A DNA stretch of 64,000 nucleotides from Humibacillus xanthopallidus. Its GTDB lineage: Bacteria; Actinomycetota; Actinomycetes; Actinomycetales; Dermatophilaceae. The position numbers and the translations under genes were made by a program. How positions within the stretch are numbered: position 1 is the stretch's first letter; the number at the start of each line of letters is the position of its first letter. The stretch is from positions 1,054,001-1,118,000 of the forward strand of contig NZ_VFQF01000003.1 of NCBI RefSeq assembly GCF_006717145.1, read 5' to 3'. Positions 28,185 through 35,640 of this stretch are shown here, piece after piece. The notes beneath the pieces were generated by a model, which saw only the letters and a list, made by a program, of their open reading frames with translations, searched no databases and was not told the origin of the DNA.

Positions 28185-28278
28185 CTCCGGACCGCGGCCG
28201 GACGGCTCAGCGGCCTCGCATCGAGAGGTCGCCGCTCGGCGCGCCTCCTTGCGTTTGCCGAAGAAGTCGATCTCGACA

Positions 28279-28348
28279 CTTCCCCTCCAGTCACAGCAGC
28301 ACCTAATGTTGCTTCTTGTACCTGCGTGACGTTTCGCCGGAGGGGAAG
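28279..28348 (+). promoter_or_regulatory. Long-armed hairpin upstream of the excisionase-like gene
   Basis: CTTCCCCTCC (28279-28288) and GGAGGGGAAG (28339-28348) are perfect 10-base arms around a 50-base loop. The loop holds a second stem, AGCAGCA/TGTTGCT, with one G-U pair. TAATGT (28304-28309) inside the loop could instead be a -10 element, in which case the left arm would not be transcribed. Confidence 0.35.
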
Positions 28349-28391
28349 CCGGCGACGCGCGGGTGCATCCACCAGAAGATCGGGGTTTCAC

Positions 28392-28592
28392 ATGTCGAAT
28401 GAGCGTCAGCTCGCCGAGGTGCGGTTCCTGACCGTCGCCGAGGTCGCCTCGATCATGCGCGTGTCGAAGATGACCGTCTACCGGCTCGTCCACGGTGGGG
28501 ACCTCCCCGCCGTCCGCGTCGGGCGTTCCTTCCGGGTTCCGGAGGACGCGGTGCACACGTACCTGCAGACGGCCTACATCGACACCGCGTGA
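28392..28592 (+). CDS. Excisionase-family helix-turn-helix protein (Rv0500A-like)
   Basis: A 66-residue MerR-like winged-helix DNA-binding protein. FLTVAEVASIMRVSKMTVYRLVHGGDLPAVRVGRSFRVPEDAV covers the helix-turn-helix and wing of the excisionase family, with only short tails. It closely resembles mycobacterial Rv0500A as I recall it, and the order Rv0500A, Rv0500B, Rv0501, Rv0502 is kept here. This is a conserved actinobacterial regulator, not a phage gene, and no integrase is nearby. ATG 28392 has only a weak ribosome site. A very strong terminator follows its stop. Confidence 0.85.
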   Translation: MSNERQLAEVRFLTVAEVASIMRVSKMTVYRLVHGGDLPAVRVGRSFRVPEDAVHTYLQTAYIDTA

Positions 28593-28608
28593 AAAGCGTC
28601 GCATCGCA

Positions 28609-28653
28609 CCCGAGGGGGCGGCCCGGACCCAACGTCCGAGCCGCCCCCTCGGG
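28609..28653 (+). terminator. Strong hairpin terminator after the excisionase-like gene
   Basis: A 14-base arm at 28609-28622 (starting CCCGAGGGGG) is perfectly complementary to 28640-28653. An inner CGGAC/GTCCG adds five pairs around a short loop. It starts 17 bases past the stop. There is no T-run. Confidence 0.85.
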
Positions 28654-28682
28654 CGTTCCCGGGCAGTGCGGCTCCCGTTCTT

Positions 28683-28712
28683 TTGGGCTCTCGGCCCGGC
28701 ACGCGCTACGCT
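28683..28712 (+). promoter_or_regulatory. Candidate promoter for the 32-residue basic protein
   Basis: TTGGGC (28683-28688) and TACGCT (28707-28712) are 18 bases apart, downstream of the strong terminator and about 100 bases before the small gene at 28821. Confidence 0.4.
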
Positions 28713-28820
28713 GTGGGTCCAGTTCGGCTCGTGAAGTTCGGCGTTCCTGTCTAGCGACGGTTTGTCGGCACCGCCGGCACATCGCACGTTCACACACCCG
28801 TCTCACGACAAGGACGAACA

Positions 28821-28919
28821 ATGGGCTCTGTCATCAAGAAGCGCCGCAAGCGGATGGCGAAGAAGAAGCATCGCAAGCTGCTGCGCAAGACGCGTCACCA
28901 GCGTCGCAACAAGAAGTGA
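28821..28919 (+). CDS. AURKAIP1/COX24-domain small basic protein (Rv0500B-like)
   Basis: A 32-residue, very basic protein, MGSVIKKRRKRMAKKKHR followed by KLLRKTRHQRRNKK. More than half its residues are Lys or Arg. It matches the short AURKAIP1/COX24 family protein that in mycobacteria has been found on the 30S ribosome; that function is from memory of the family. It is preceded by AGGA at about 7 bases. The gene has its own candidate promoter and is enclosed by two strong terminators, so it may be highly and independently expressed. Its position next to the excisionase-like gene matches Rv0500A-Rv0500B. Confidence 0.93.
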   Translation: MGSVIKKRRKRMAKKKHRKLLRKTRHQRRNKK

Positions 28920-28948
28920 CCTGAGCGCGGAGACGCGCTCGAACGCAC

Positions 28949-28976
28949 ACGACCCTCACCTCCCGGTGGGGGTCGT
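28949..28976 (+). terminator. Hairpin terminator after the small basic protein gene
   Basis: ACGACCCTCACC (28949-28960) pairs with GGTGGGGGTCGT (28965-28976) with one T-G wobble and a 4-base loop, 29 bases past the stop. Flanking GAACGC and GCGTTC-like sequence can extend it. Confidence 0.75.
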
Positions 28977-29124
28977 TCGCGTTGCCGGGGGTATGCCGTG
29001 TGGCGCCTCACGTGAGCCCGTGACCACGGATGTCCGGTGGCGTCTGTAGGCTGGCCGTGCACGGGCGGAGCACCACTGCCGCCCGGCCCAGAGAGTCCGA
29101 CCGCCGGGCGACAGGAGGAGCCGT

Positions 29125-30171
29125 ATGGCCAACGTCGTGCTGGTCACGGGCGTGTCCCGTTACCTCGGCGGCCTCTATGCCCGGCGCCTGTCGCACGACC
29201 CGTCCATCGAGCGCATCCTGGGTGTCGACGTCGTGCCTCCCCGGCACTCCATCGGGCGGGCCGAGTTCGTGCGGGCCGACATCCGCAACCCGATGATCGG
29301 GCGCATCATGAGCCAGGCCGGGGTCGACACGGTCGTGCACATGAACGTCATCGCGACCCCCAAGGACATGGGCGGGCGGGTGACGCAGAAGGAGATCAAC
29401 GTCATCGGCACGATGCAGCTGCTCGCCGCGTGCCAGAAGTCCGAGTCGGTCTCTCGCCTCGTCGTCAAGAGCTCCGCAGCGGTCTACGGGTCCTCGCCCA
29501 AGGACCCCGCGATGTTCAGCGAGGACATGAGCCCCAAGAGCCTGCCCCGCACCGGCTTCGGCAAGGACTCCGTCGAGGTCGAGGGCTACGTGCGCGGCTT
29601 CTCGCGCCGCCGTCCCGACGTCGAGATCACGATGCTGCGCCTGGCCAACGTCGTCGGGCCGACGATCCACACCTCGATCACCGACTACTTCTCGCTGCCG
29701 ATCGTGCCCATCCCGCTCGGCTTCGACGCCCGATTCCAGCTCGTCCACGAGGACGACGCCATCGCCGCGATGATCCTCGCCACGACGGGCCCCGCGGTCG
29801 GCATCGTCAACGTCGCCGGCGACGGCTTCGTCACGGTGACGCAGTGCACCGCGCTCGCCCGCCGGCCGGTCTTCCCCGTGCCGCTGTCGAGCGGCTCCCT
29901 CCTCGGAGCGATCGTCAAGCGCAGCGGCCTGGCCGACTTCTCCGCCGACCAGCTGACGCTCCTCGCGTTCGGCCGGGGGCTCGACACGACCCGGATGCGC
30001 ACCGTCCTCGGCTTCGAACCGAAGTTCACCAGCCGCTCGGCCTTCGAGGACTTCGCCCGGCACCTGCGCCCTGCGGTGCCCGGTGTCGACGGCGTCGGTG
30101 ACGTGGTCTCCGATGCCGCCGGGGGCACTGCGGCTGCCATCGCCCGCGTCTTCGACAGGATCCAGCCGTGA
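29125..30171 (+). CDS. NAD-dependent epimerase/dehydratase (Rv0501-like)
   Basis: A 348-residue extended SDR-fold protein. The NAD motif is VVLVTGVSRYLGGLYARRL, and the mid-domain SSAAVYGSSPKDPAMF is intact. At the usual YxxxK catalytic pair the sequence reads TGFGKDSVEVEGY, with Phe for Tyr and Ser for Lys, so the classical SDR proton relay seems to be missing. The mycobacterial counterpart is called galE2, but sugar epimerisation is not supported by this site. It is translationally coupled (GTGA) to the acyltransferase behind it, suggesting a shared role, perhaps in the envelope. AGGAGG precedes ATG 29125. Confidence 0.85.
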   Translation: MANVVLVTGVSRYLGGLYARRLSHDPSIERILGVDVVPPRHSIGRAEFVRADIRNPMIGRIMSQAGVDTVVHMNVIATPKDMGGRVTQKEINVIGTMQLLAACQKSESVSRLVVKSSAAVYGSSPKDPAMFSEDMSPKSLPRTGFGKDSVEVEGYVRGFSRRRPDVEITMLRLANVVGPTIHTSITDYFSLPIVPIPLGFDARFQLVHEDDAIAAMILATTGPAVGIVNVAGDGFVTVTQCTALARRPVFPVPLSSGSLLGAIVKRSGLADFSADQLTLLAFGRGLDTTRMRTVLGFEPKFTSRSAFEDFARHLRPAVPGVDGVGDVVSDAAGGTAAAIARVFDRIQP

Positions 30172-32141
30172 GCGACGAGACCACCGCAGCCCCGGGGGCC
30201 GCGCAGCCGGCCCCGGTGCCCCAGACCTCGAGCGAGCCGACGGGCAGCGCGACGAGCAGTGTGTCGACCAGTGCCTCGGGCAGTGCCTCGAAGACGGCGA
30301 CCCCGAAGGCGACGAAGAAGAAGTCTGCGCGACCCGACGGTGCGAAGAAGGGCACGAGCCCGAAGAAGGCCTCCGGGGTGAAGGGCGCCGGTCCGAAGAA
30401 GGCTGCCGCACCGAAGAGGGAAGCCGCGGCGAGCACGGCTGTGTCCGCCGACGTCACGGCCGCGCCCCGGGGCGCAGCGCCGGCGAAGAAGCCCGCCGCC
30501 CGTCCGGCGCGCGGCGCGTTCGCGGCCGGTGCCGCCCGGGCCTCGGGGGAGCGCCGCCGTCGCAGCGGCACCCCGCTGGTGCCGAGCGAGCCGGTCGAGG
30601 TCAGTGCGGCTCGCCGCATCGCGATGCTCGAAGGCGCTCCCGTCGTCGACGCACCGGCTGTACCGGTCGCAGCGGAGACGACGGGCTCGACCAGGTCCGA
30701 GGTCACCACAGCCGTCGGCGACCCCTCTGCCGAGTCGTCCTCGTCCGAGTCGTCGTCCGGGTCGTCGCCCGAGTCGTCCTCATCCGGGTTGTCATCGGCG
30801 TCGCAGTCCGCCGACGAGGCCGCTCCCGCACCGCGTCGCCGGCCGACGCGCGCGTCGATGCGCGCTCGCCGCACGGCCGAGGGCGAGCCCACCCGCTTGC
30901 GTGCGGTGCCCTCGGTGCCCGACGACGCTCCTGCGGCCGACTCGGCCACGGCCGCCTCGGCTCGCGCCACCCGTCCGGCGCGTCCGACCCGGCCCCCGAG
31001 GTCCGCCATCGGCGGGGACCGGGCGGCACGGCATACGGCACGTGGTGCGGGCGCGAGCACGACTCCCGGCGACGGCATCCTCGGCGACATCCTCACCGAC
31101 GCCGATGCCTCACCCGCCGGAGAGGCCGGCGGGTGGGAGCACTCGCTGACCTCGGGGCTGCAGTCGCGCGCCGAGCGGCTCGTCGGAGCCGTGCTCGAGG
31201 CGGCCGAGTTCAGCAGCGAGGCCCGCCCCGGCCCGGCCGAGCTCGTCGACCTCGCTGTCAACGTGCTGCGGGCAGCCGCCACCTCCGCGGGACTGCCCGC
31301 CGAGGAGGTCGAGCGCCAGGTCGCCGACGCCCTCGCCTACCTCCGCCGCCGCCTGACGGGCGACTACGTCGTCGACGAGTTCGGCTTCGACGAGGACTAC
31401 ACCGTCAACGTGCACCTCCCGCTGCTGCGGCCGTTCTACCAGAAGTGGTTCCGGGTCGAGGTGCGCGGCATCGAGAACATCCCGTCGGTCGGCGGCGCGC
31501 TCGTCGTCGGCAACCACTCGGGCACCATCGCCATGGACTCGCTCATGACGCAGGTCGCGGTCTACGACGAGCACCCGGAGCACCGTCACCTGCGCATGCT
31601 CGGCGCCGACCTCGTCTTCCAGATGCCGTTCGTCGGCACGATGGCCCGGCGGTCGGGCTCCACCCTCGCCGCCAACACCGACGCCGAGCGGCTGCTCCGC
31701 GGCGGAGAGCTCGTCGGCGTCTGGCCGGAGGGGTTCAAGGGCGTCGGCAAGCCGTTCAGCGAGCGCTACAAGCTCCAGCGTTTCGGCCGTGGAGGCTTCG
31801 TGTCGGCGGCGCTGCGCGCCGGCGTGCCGATCGTCCCGGTCTCGATCGTCGGGGCCGAGGAGATCTATCCGATCCTCGGCAACATGCCGACTGTCGCGCG
31901 GCTGCTCGGCCTGCCCTACGCGCCGATCACGCCGACCTTCCCGCTGCTCGGCCCGCTCGGCATGGTGCCGCTGCCGAGCAAGTGGCTCATCGAGTTCGGC
32001 CCGCCCATCGACACGTCGGGCTTCGGCCCCGAGGCCGCCGACGACCCGATGCTCGTGTTCGACCTCACCGACCAGGTGCGCGAGACCATCCAGCAGACGC
32101 TCTACAGCCTGCTCATGCAGCGCAAGTCCGTCTTCCTCTGA
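30168..32141 (+). CDS. 1-acyl-glycerol-phosphate acyltransferase family protein with long disordered N-terminus (Rv0502-like)
   Basis: A 657-residue protein. Residues 1-300 are low complexity: Lys/Ala/Pro-rich with repeated KK, then a Ser/Glu stretch (SSSSESSSGSSPESSSSG) and Ala/Arg-rich runs. Residues 320-400 are a helical link. From about 420 comes the PlsC-like domain, with VVGNHSGTIAMD as acyl-acceptor catalytic block and GVWPEGFKGVGKPFSERY as the glycerol-phosphate binding block. It would acylate a lipid precursor at the membrane. GTG 30168 overlaps the epimerase stop. The N-terminal extension is far longer than the catalytic family needs; its role is unknown. Confidence 0.82.
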   Translation: MSDETTAAPGAAQPAPVPQTSSEPTGSATSSVSTSASGSASKTATPKATKKKSARPDGAKKGTSPKKASGVKGAGPKKAAAPKREAAASTAVSADVTAAPRGAAPAKKPAARPARGAFAAGAARASGERRRRSGTPLVPSEPVEVSAARRIAMLEGAPVVDAPAVPVAAETTGSTRSEVTTAVGDPSAESSSSESSSGSSPESSSSGLSSASQSADEAAPAPRRRPTRASMRARRTAEGEPTRLRAVPSVPDDAPAADSATAASARATRPARPTRPPRSAIGGDRAARHTARGAGASTTPGDGILGDILTDADASPAGEAGGWEHSLTSGLQSRAERLVGAVLEAAEFSSEARPGPAELVDLAVNVLRAAATSAGLPAEEVERQVADALAYLRRRLTGDYVVDEFGFDEDYTVNVHLPLLRPFYQKWFRVEVRGIENIPSVGGALVVGNHSGTIAMDSLMTQVAVYDEHPEHRHLRMLGADLVFQMPFVGTMARRSGSTLAANTDAERLLRGGELVGVWPEGFKGVGKPFSERYKLQRFGRGGFVSAALRAGVPIVPVSIVGAEEIYPILGNMPTVARLLGLPYAPITPTFPLLGPLGMVPLPSKWLIEFGPPIDTSGFGPEAADDPMLVFDLTDQVRETIQQTLYSLLMQRKSVFL

Positions 32142-32175
32142 CGCCACCGCACCCCGCCGCACGGCCACCGCGCCG

Positions 32176-32202
32176 GTATGCCGTCCTGCCCGGACGGCAT
32201 AC
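32176..32202. terminator. Hairpin built from the GTATGCC word
   Basis: GTATGCCGTCC (32176-32186) and GGACGGCATAC (32192-32202) form a perfect 11-base-pair stem with loop TGCCC, 34 bases after the acyltransferase stop and between convergent genes. It is made of two inverted copies of the heptamer that recurs throughout the window. Confidence 0.7.
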
Positions 32203-32269
32203 GCCCCCCGTTGCCGCCGTCGGCCACCCCGACCCGAACCCCGACACCCCCCAGCCCCGTCGAGTGGCC

Positions 32270-32436
32270 AAACTTGGTCGCCCCAGCCCCGTCGAGTGGC
32301 CACTCTTTGCGCCATCCGGCGTGTCCGGGGAGCGCGTTGGGCCGTGCGTCTGACACCCGGCGCGGTCCGGGGGTGCCGACCGCGCGACAGGTCGTGCGGC
32401 TGGCACCCCTCCGGGCCCGCGGGTGCCGACCGCGCG
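32270..32436. repeat. CGAGTGGCC pair and 50-base tandem GGGTGCCGACCGCGCG pair
   Basis: CGAGTGGCC recurs at 32270 and 32293 within a 23-base unit containing CCAGCCCCGT. Further on, GGGTGCCGACCGCGCG occurs at 32371 and 32421, a 50-base period, each preceded by a GTGCGTCTGACACCC or GTGCGGCTGGCACCC segment able to pair with GGGTGCC. The whole 302-base gap between the convergent acyltransferase and DUF5667 genes is made of such repeats. Confidence 0.65.
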
Positions 32437-32443
32437 CCTGCCG

Positions 32444-33709
32444 TCAGGGCAGGGGGTTGGGCAGGGGGACGGTGACGGTCGGCACCGAGACCGTGGCGCC
32501 GGGCAGCGTGACCCCGCCTCCGCCGATGGTGGCTCCCGAAGTGTCGACGCCGACGCCGGGCAGGCTGACCGTCGCCCCCGGGACCGTGACCCCGCCACCC
32601 CCGGCGGAGACTCCGGTGCTCGAGACGCCGACGGTGGGCAACCTGACGCCGCCTGCGGGTGGGGACGAGACGGCGGCGGACCCTCCGGAAGTCTTGGCAC
32701 TGCCGGCACTTCCCGACCGCGAGGGGGCGGTAGTGCTCGTGGGGCTCCCTCCCGTCTGTGCCGACCCGGCGGTGGTCCTGCTGGTCGCGGACGGTGCGGC
32801 GCCGCCGGGCGAGGTGGTCGGAATCTCGCGGGCGAGCAGGGAGCGTGCACCTGCCGACGCATCTCCGCAGACGGTGCACGCCGCGAGCTCGCGCAGGGTC
32901 GAGTCGCGGTCGCGGGTCAGCACGTCATGGAGGCGCTGCCACGCCGCCGCGGCAGCCCCGGGGAGCGGTTGGTCGCGCAGCGCGTCGACGGCGGGGACGA
33001 CCTCGGCGTAGTAGTCGGCGAGGGCGGTCAGGGCCTCCGCCTCCCGCAGCGTGCGGTAGGCGTCGAGCAGCACCGTGTGGCCGTCGGTGGACGACTGTGT
33101 CGCGGCGTCGAGGGCGGTGGCGAGCTCCGCGTCGAGGCCGGGGTCGAGGTCGGGTCCGTTGGTCACGCCGGCACCGTCACGGTCGGCTGCGCCCGCGTCG
33201 TCCTTCGCCCTGACGAGCAGCTGCTCGGTGTCGGACACGTGCTCGCGGGCCTGGGCGAGGTGGGTCAGGCCGAGGCCGAGGGGCTCGCGCTGGACCTCGA
33301 GGGCGACGCGGTCGAGCAGCTGCTTGACCGGATAGAGCCGGTCGCCGGGCAGCGCGGAGCGAGACAGGGCACCCAGACCCCCGGCGAGCACGAGCAGCAC
33401 CGCTGCGGCCGCGACGAGGATGCGCGACCGGCGGCCGAAGCGGACGACCGCCGGGCCGCGATCGCGCGTGCCGTCCGGCAGGCCGCTGGCGCCGGCGGAC
33501 GCGGCCCCGAGGGCTCCGAGAGCAGGCTCTTCGAGCAACCGCTGTCGCAGGCCGTCCACGAAGTCGGCGCGAGGGGCGAGCCCGTAACTGTCGAGGGCCT
33601 CGATCTCGCGGACGACGGCGACGAGGGGGGCGATCTCGGGGGCGTCCACCGGCTGGCCCTCGAGGGCACGCTGGAGCAGCGCGCCGTCGGCGTTCGCTCC
33701 GAGCTGCAT
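32444..33709 (-). CDS. DUF5667-domain membrane protein, probable anti-sigma partner
   Basis: A 421-residue protein with one transmembrane helix (about 97-116, ILVAAAAVLLVLAGGLGAL). The cytoplasmic N-terminal 90 residues contain RADFVDGLRQRLLEE, and the extracellular DUF5667 helical domain follows at about 120-300 (PGDRLYPVKQLLDRVALEVQ). The last 120 residues are Ser/Thr/Gly/Pro-rich with a duplicated GGGGVT-PGATVS motif. It starts 60 bases after the end of the BldN-like sigma gene. In Streptomyces the gene paired with bldN encodes the anti-sigma factor RsbN; an equivalent function here is inferred from position, topology and single helix. Confidence 0.75.
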   Translation of the reverse strand: MQLGANADGALLQRALEGQPVDAPEIAPLVAVVREIEALDSYGLAPRADFVDGLRQRLLEEPALGALGAASAGASGLPDGTRDRGPAVVRFGRRSRILVAAAAVLLVLAGGLGALSRSALPGDRLYPVKQLLDRVALEVQREPLGLGLTHLAQAREHVSDTEQLLVRAKDDAGAADRDGAGVTNGPDLDPGLDAELATALDAATQSSTDGHTVLLDAYRTLREAEALTALADYYAEVVPAVDALRDQPLPGAAAAAWQRLHDVLTRDRDSTLRELAACTVCGDASAGARSLLAREIPTTSPGGAAPSATSRTTAGSAQTGGSPTSTTAPSRSGSAGSAKTSGGSAAVSSPPAGGVRLPTVGVSSTGVSAGGGGVTVPGATVSLPGVGVDTSGATIGGGGVTLPGATVSVPTVTVPLPNPLP

Positions 33710-33769
33710 GCCCAGCCTCCTACCCGTCCCGCGCTGTCAACGAGGTGCAGGTGTGGGCGGTCACGCCGC

Positions 33770-34486
33770 TCACCGCTCCATTCCCTCGAGCGAGACGCGC
33801 AGGGCGCGGGTGGCCCGCAGCTGGAGCTGCTTGACGGCGCCCTCGGAGCGTCCGAGCACCCGGGCCGTCTCGGCGAGGGTGAGGCCCTGGAGGAAGCGCA
33901 GGGTGATGCACTCCGCCTGCTCCGGTCGGAGGGCCTTGATCGCCGTGACGAGCTGCTCGTCACGCTGGCGGGTCATCACCTCCTCGTCCGGGGCGTCGAC
34001 GTGCCGGTCGGCGTCGCGCATGTCGGCCGTCGTCACCTCGAAGCGGAAGCGCGCCGACTTCACGTGGTCGGCAACGAGGTTGCGCGCGATGGTGATGAAC
34101 CAGGCGGCGATGTCCTTGCCCTGCCAGGAGAACGTGTCGATGCGGCGCAGGGCGCGCACGAAGGTCTCGGAGGTGAGGTCCTCGGCGAGGGCTCGCTGCC
34201 CGACGCGGACGAAGAGGTAGCGGTGGACGGTGTCGACATAGGCGTCGTACAGCTGCCCGAAGGCCTCCCGGTCGCCGTCCTTGGCGAGCTCGACGAGGGC
34301 GACGATCCGCGAGTCGACGGTGTCAACGGCGTCGCGGCCGGGTCCCGAGCCGCCGGGAGCAGGAGACGCGCCGCCGTCGCCGGGCGGGCTGCTGCTGATG
34401 GCGGCCCAGATGGCGTCGAGACCCGGCAGCCAACCGACGGGTCGCGACGCGACGACTGCGGCGGCAGGGCCACAACCGCCCGACAC
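33770..34486 (-). CDS. ECF sigma factor, BldN-like
   Basis: About 238 residues. Region 2 is GQLYDAYVDTVHRYLFVRVGQRALAEDLTSETFVRALRRIDTF, with WQGKDIAAWFITIARNLVADHVKS, and region 4 is PEQAECITLRFLQGLTLAETARVLGRSEGAVKQLQLRATRAL. These segments strongly resemble Streptomyces BldN, and as there a Pro/Gly-rich N-terminal extension of about 60 residues precedes region 2. The start is uncertain: GTG 34486 is one option, and the frame is open further upstream through a repeat array. The neighbours (glutaredoxin-like, rex, hemA, hemC, hemD) also match the bldN locus. Its regulon in this organism is unknown. Confidence 0.85.
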   Translation of the reverse strand: MSGGCGPAAAVVASRPVGWLPGLDAIWAAISSSPPGDGGASPAPGGSGPGRDAVDTVDSRIVALVELAKDGDREAFGQLYDAYVDTVHRYLFVRVGQRALAEDLTSETFVRALRRIDTFSWQGKDIAAWFITIARNLVADHVKSARFRFEVTTADMRDADRHVDAPDEEVMTRQRDEQLVTAIKALRPEQAECITLRFLQGLTLAETARVLGRSEGAVKQLQLRATRALRVSLEGMER

Positions 34487-34654
34487 AACACCTATTCCAC
34501 GCAAATCGGATGAGCGACGATCGGCCGCCACCCGGGAACGTGCCGCTTCAGCAGCGGCGACTCGTCGGCGCGCCGACCCCGTGAACGGGCTCATCCCGCC
34601 TGACATACCCACGGACGTGGCGACTGACGCGCCCGCGTCGCCGCCAGCAACACA

Positions 34655-35290
34655 CCTCGCGGCCGCGCGCACACCGTCTGCGCGGGGTCGACGTCCCGGA
34701 GGTGTGCGCCTGGCCAGCCGCACACCGTGACGCGACTCGCACACCTCGCAACCAGCAACACACCTTGACGCCGCCCGCATACCGAGCGGCCGCGCGCACA
34801 CCGTCTCCGAGGTGTGGATGTCCCAAAGGTGTGCGCCTGGCCATCCGCACACCTTGGCGCCTCCCGCACGCCTCGCGACCAGCCGCGCGCGTCGGGTCTG
34901 TGGGCACCTGCTGGGGCCACACGCATACCGTCTTCGAGGTGTGACGTCCCGAAGGTGTGCGCCTGGCCAGCCCCGCACCTTTACGCCACCGGACACCTCG
35001 CGACCGCGCGCGCACCGTCCCCGAGGTGTTGACGTCTCGGAGGTGTGCGCCTGGCCGGCCGCACGCCTCGCGACCAGCCGCGCGCGTCGGGTCTGTGGGC
35101 ACCTGTTGGGGCCACACGCATACCGTTTCCGAGGTGTTGACGTCTCGGAGGTGTGCGGCTGCCCGGCTGCACACCTTGACGCCGCCCGCGCACCTCGCGA
35201 CCAGCCGCGCGCGTCGGGACTGTGGGCGCCTGCCTGGGCCACTCGCTCACCGTCTCCGAGGTGTCGACGTCCGGAAGGTGTGCGGCTGCG
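34655..35290. repeat. Tandem array of GGTGTGCG-containing units upstream of the sigma factor
   Basis: GGTGTGCG begins at 34701, 34828, 34954, 35042, 35150 and 35278. Copies at 34701 and 34828 are followed within 20 bases by the complement CGCACACC, and other units carry degenerate versions. Full units are about 126-128 bases, shorter ones 88-108. They share CACCTCGCGACCAGCCGCGC, GGGGCCACACGCATACCGT and a GAGGTGTTGACGTC block. The array fills most of the 842-base divergent gap between the sigma gene and the glutaredoxin-like gene. No coding frame with a ribosome site was found. Confidence 0.8.
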
Positions 35291-35316
35291 CCGGCCGCGC
35301 GCGACCGCCAGCCGCC

Positions 35317-35322
35317 TAGAGT
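35317..35322 (+). promoter_or_regulatory. -10 element of a leaderless promoter
   Basis: TAGAGT (35317-35322) is followed by 6 bases and ATG 35329. No ribosome site precedes the gene, so the mRNA is probably leaderless. Confidence 0.5.
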
Positions 35323-35328
35323 GGGCGT

Positions 35329-35583
35329 ATGCGTGCTGACGAGCCCACCGCTGCCCGCGTCGTGCTGCTCGGCCGCCCCGGCTGCCACCTGTGCGACGAC
35401 GCCCGCGAGGTCATTGCGCGGGTCACGGCGGAGCTCGGCGTCCAGTGGCTCGAGCGGTCGATCGACGACGACCCGGAGCTGCTGCGGCGCTACGCCGAGC
35501 AGATCCCGGTGACCTTCGTCGACGGGCGGCGCCACGACTTCTGGCGTGTCGACGAGGGGCGTCTGCGCGCGGCGCTCGCCTGA
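35329..35583 (+). CDS. Glutaredoxin-like (thioredoxin-fold) small protein
   Basis: An 84-residue thioredoxin-fold protein with the redox motif CHLC at about residues 20-23 (VVLLGRPGCHLCDDAREVI) and the cis-proline strand IPVTFVDGRRHDFWRVDEGRL. It would reduce disulfides or act in redox relay in the cytoplasm. A small protein of this type also lies between bldN and rex in Streptomyces. A leaderless -10 fixes the start. Rex begins 150 bases further on and has its own promoter. Confidence 0.88.
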   Translation: MRADEPTAARVVLLGRPGCHLCDDAREVIARVTAELGVQWLERSIDDDPELLRRYAEQIPVTFVDGRRHDFWRVDEGRLRAALA

Positions 35584-35613
35584 GCCGACCGGCCGGCATA
35601 CGGCCTATTCGTG

Positions 35614-35637
35614 TGACGTGATAGGTGGATCACGTCA
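35614..35637. promoter_or_regulatory. Perfect inverted repeat TGACGTGAT-N6-ATCACGTCA upstream of rex
   Basis: TGACGTGAT (35614-35622) and ATCACGTCA (35629-35637) are perfect 9-base arms with a 6-base spacer. The site ends 3 bases before the -35 region and Rex operator. Its position fits an activator or second repressor of the rex-hem operon. The arms do not match the Rex consensus; they are vaguely CRP/FNR-like, with GTGAT in place of TGTGA. The binding protein is unknown. Confidence 0.6.
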
Positions 35638-35640
35638 ACT

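Noticed and set aside
28392-28592. Phage or plasmid excisionase indicating an integrated element
   Set aside because: The protein belongs to the conserved actinobacterial Rv0500A-type family in its usual neighbourhood, with no integrase, attachment-site duplication or composition shift.
34655-35290. CRISPR array
   Set aside because: Units are long (88-128 bases), degenerate and internally palindromic, with no constant repeat/unique spacer alternation and no cas genes nearby.
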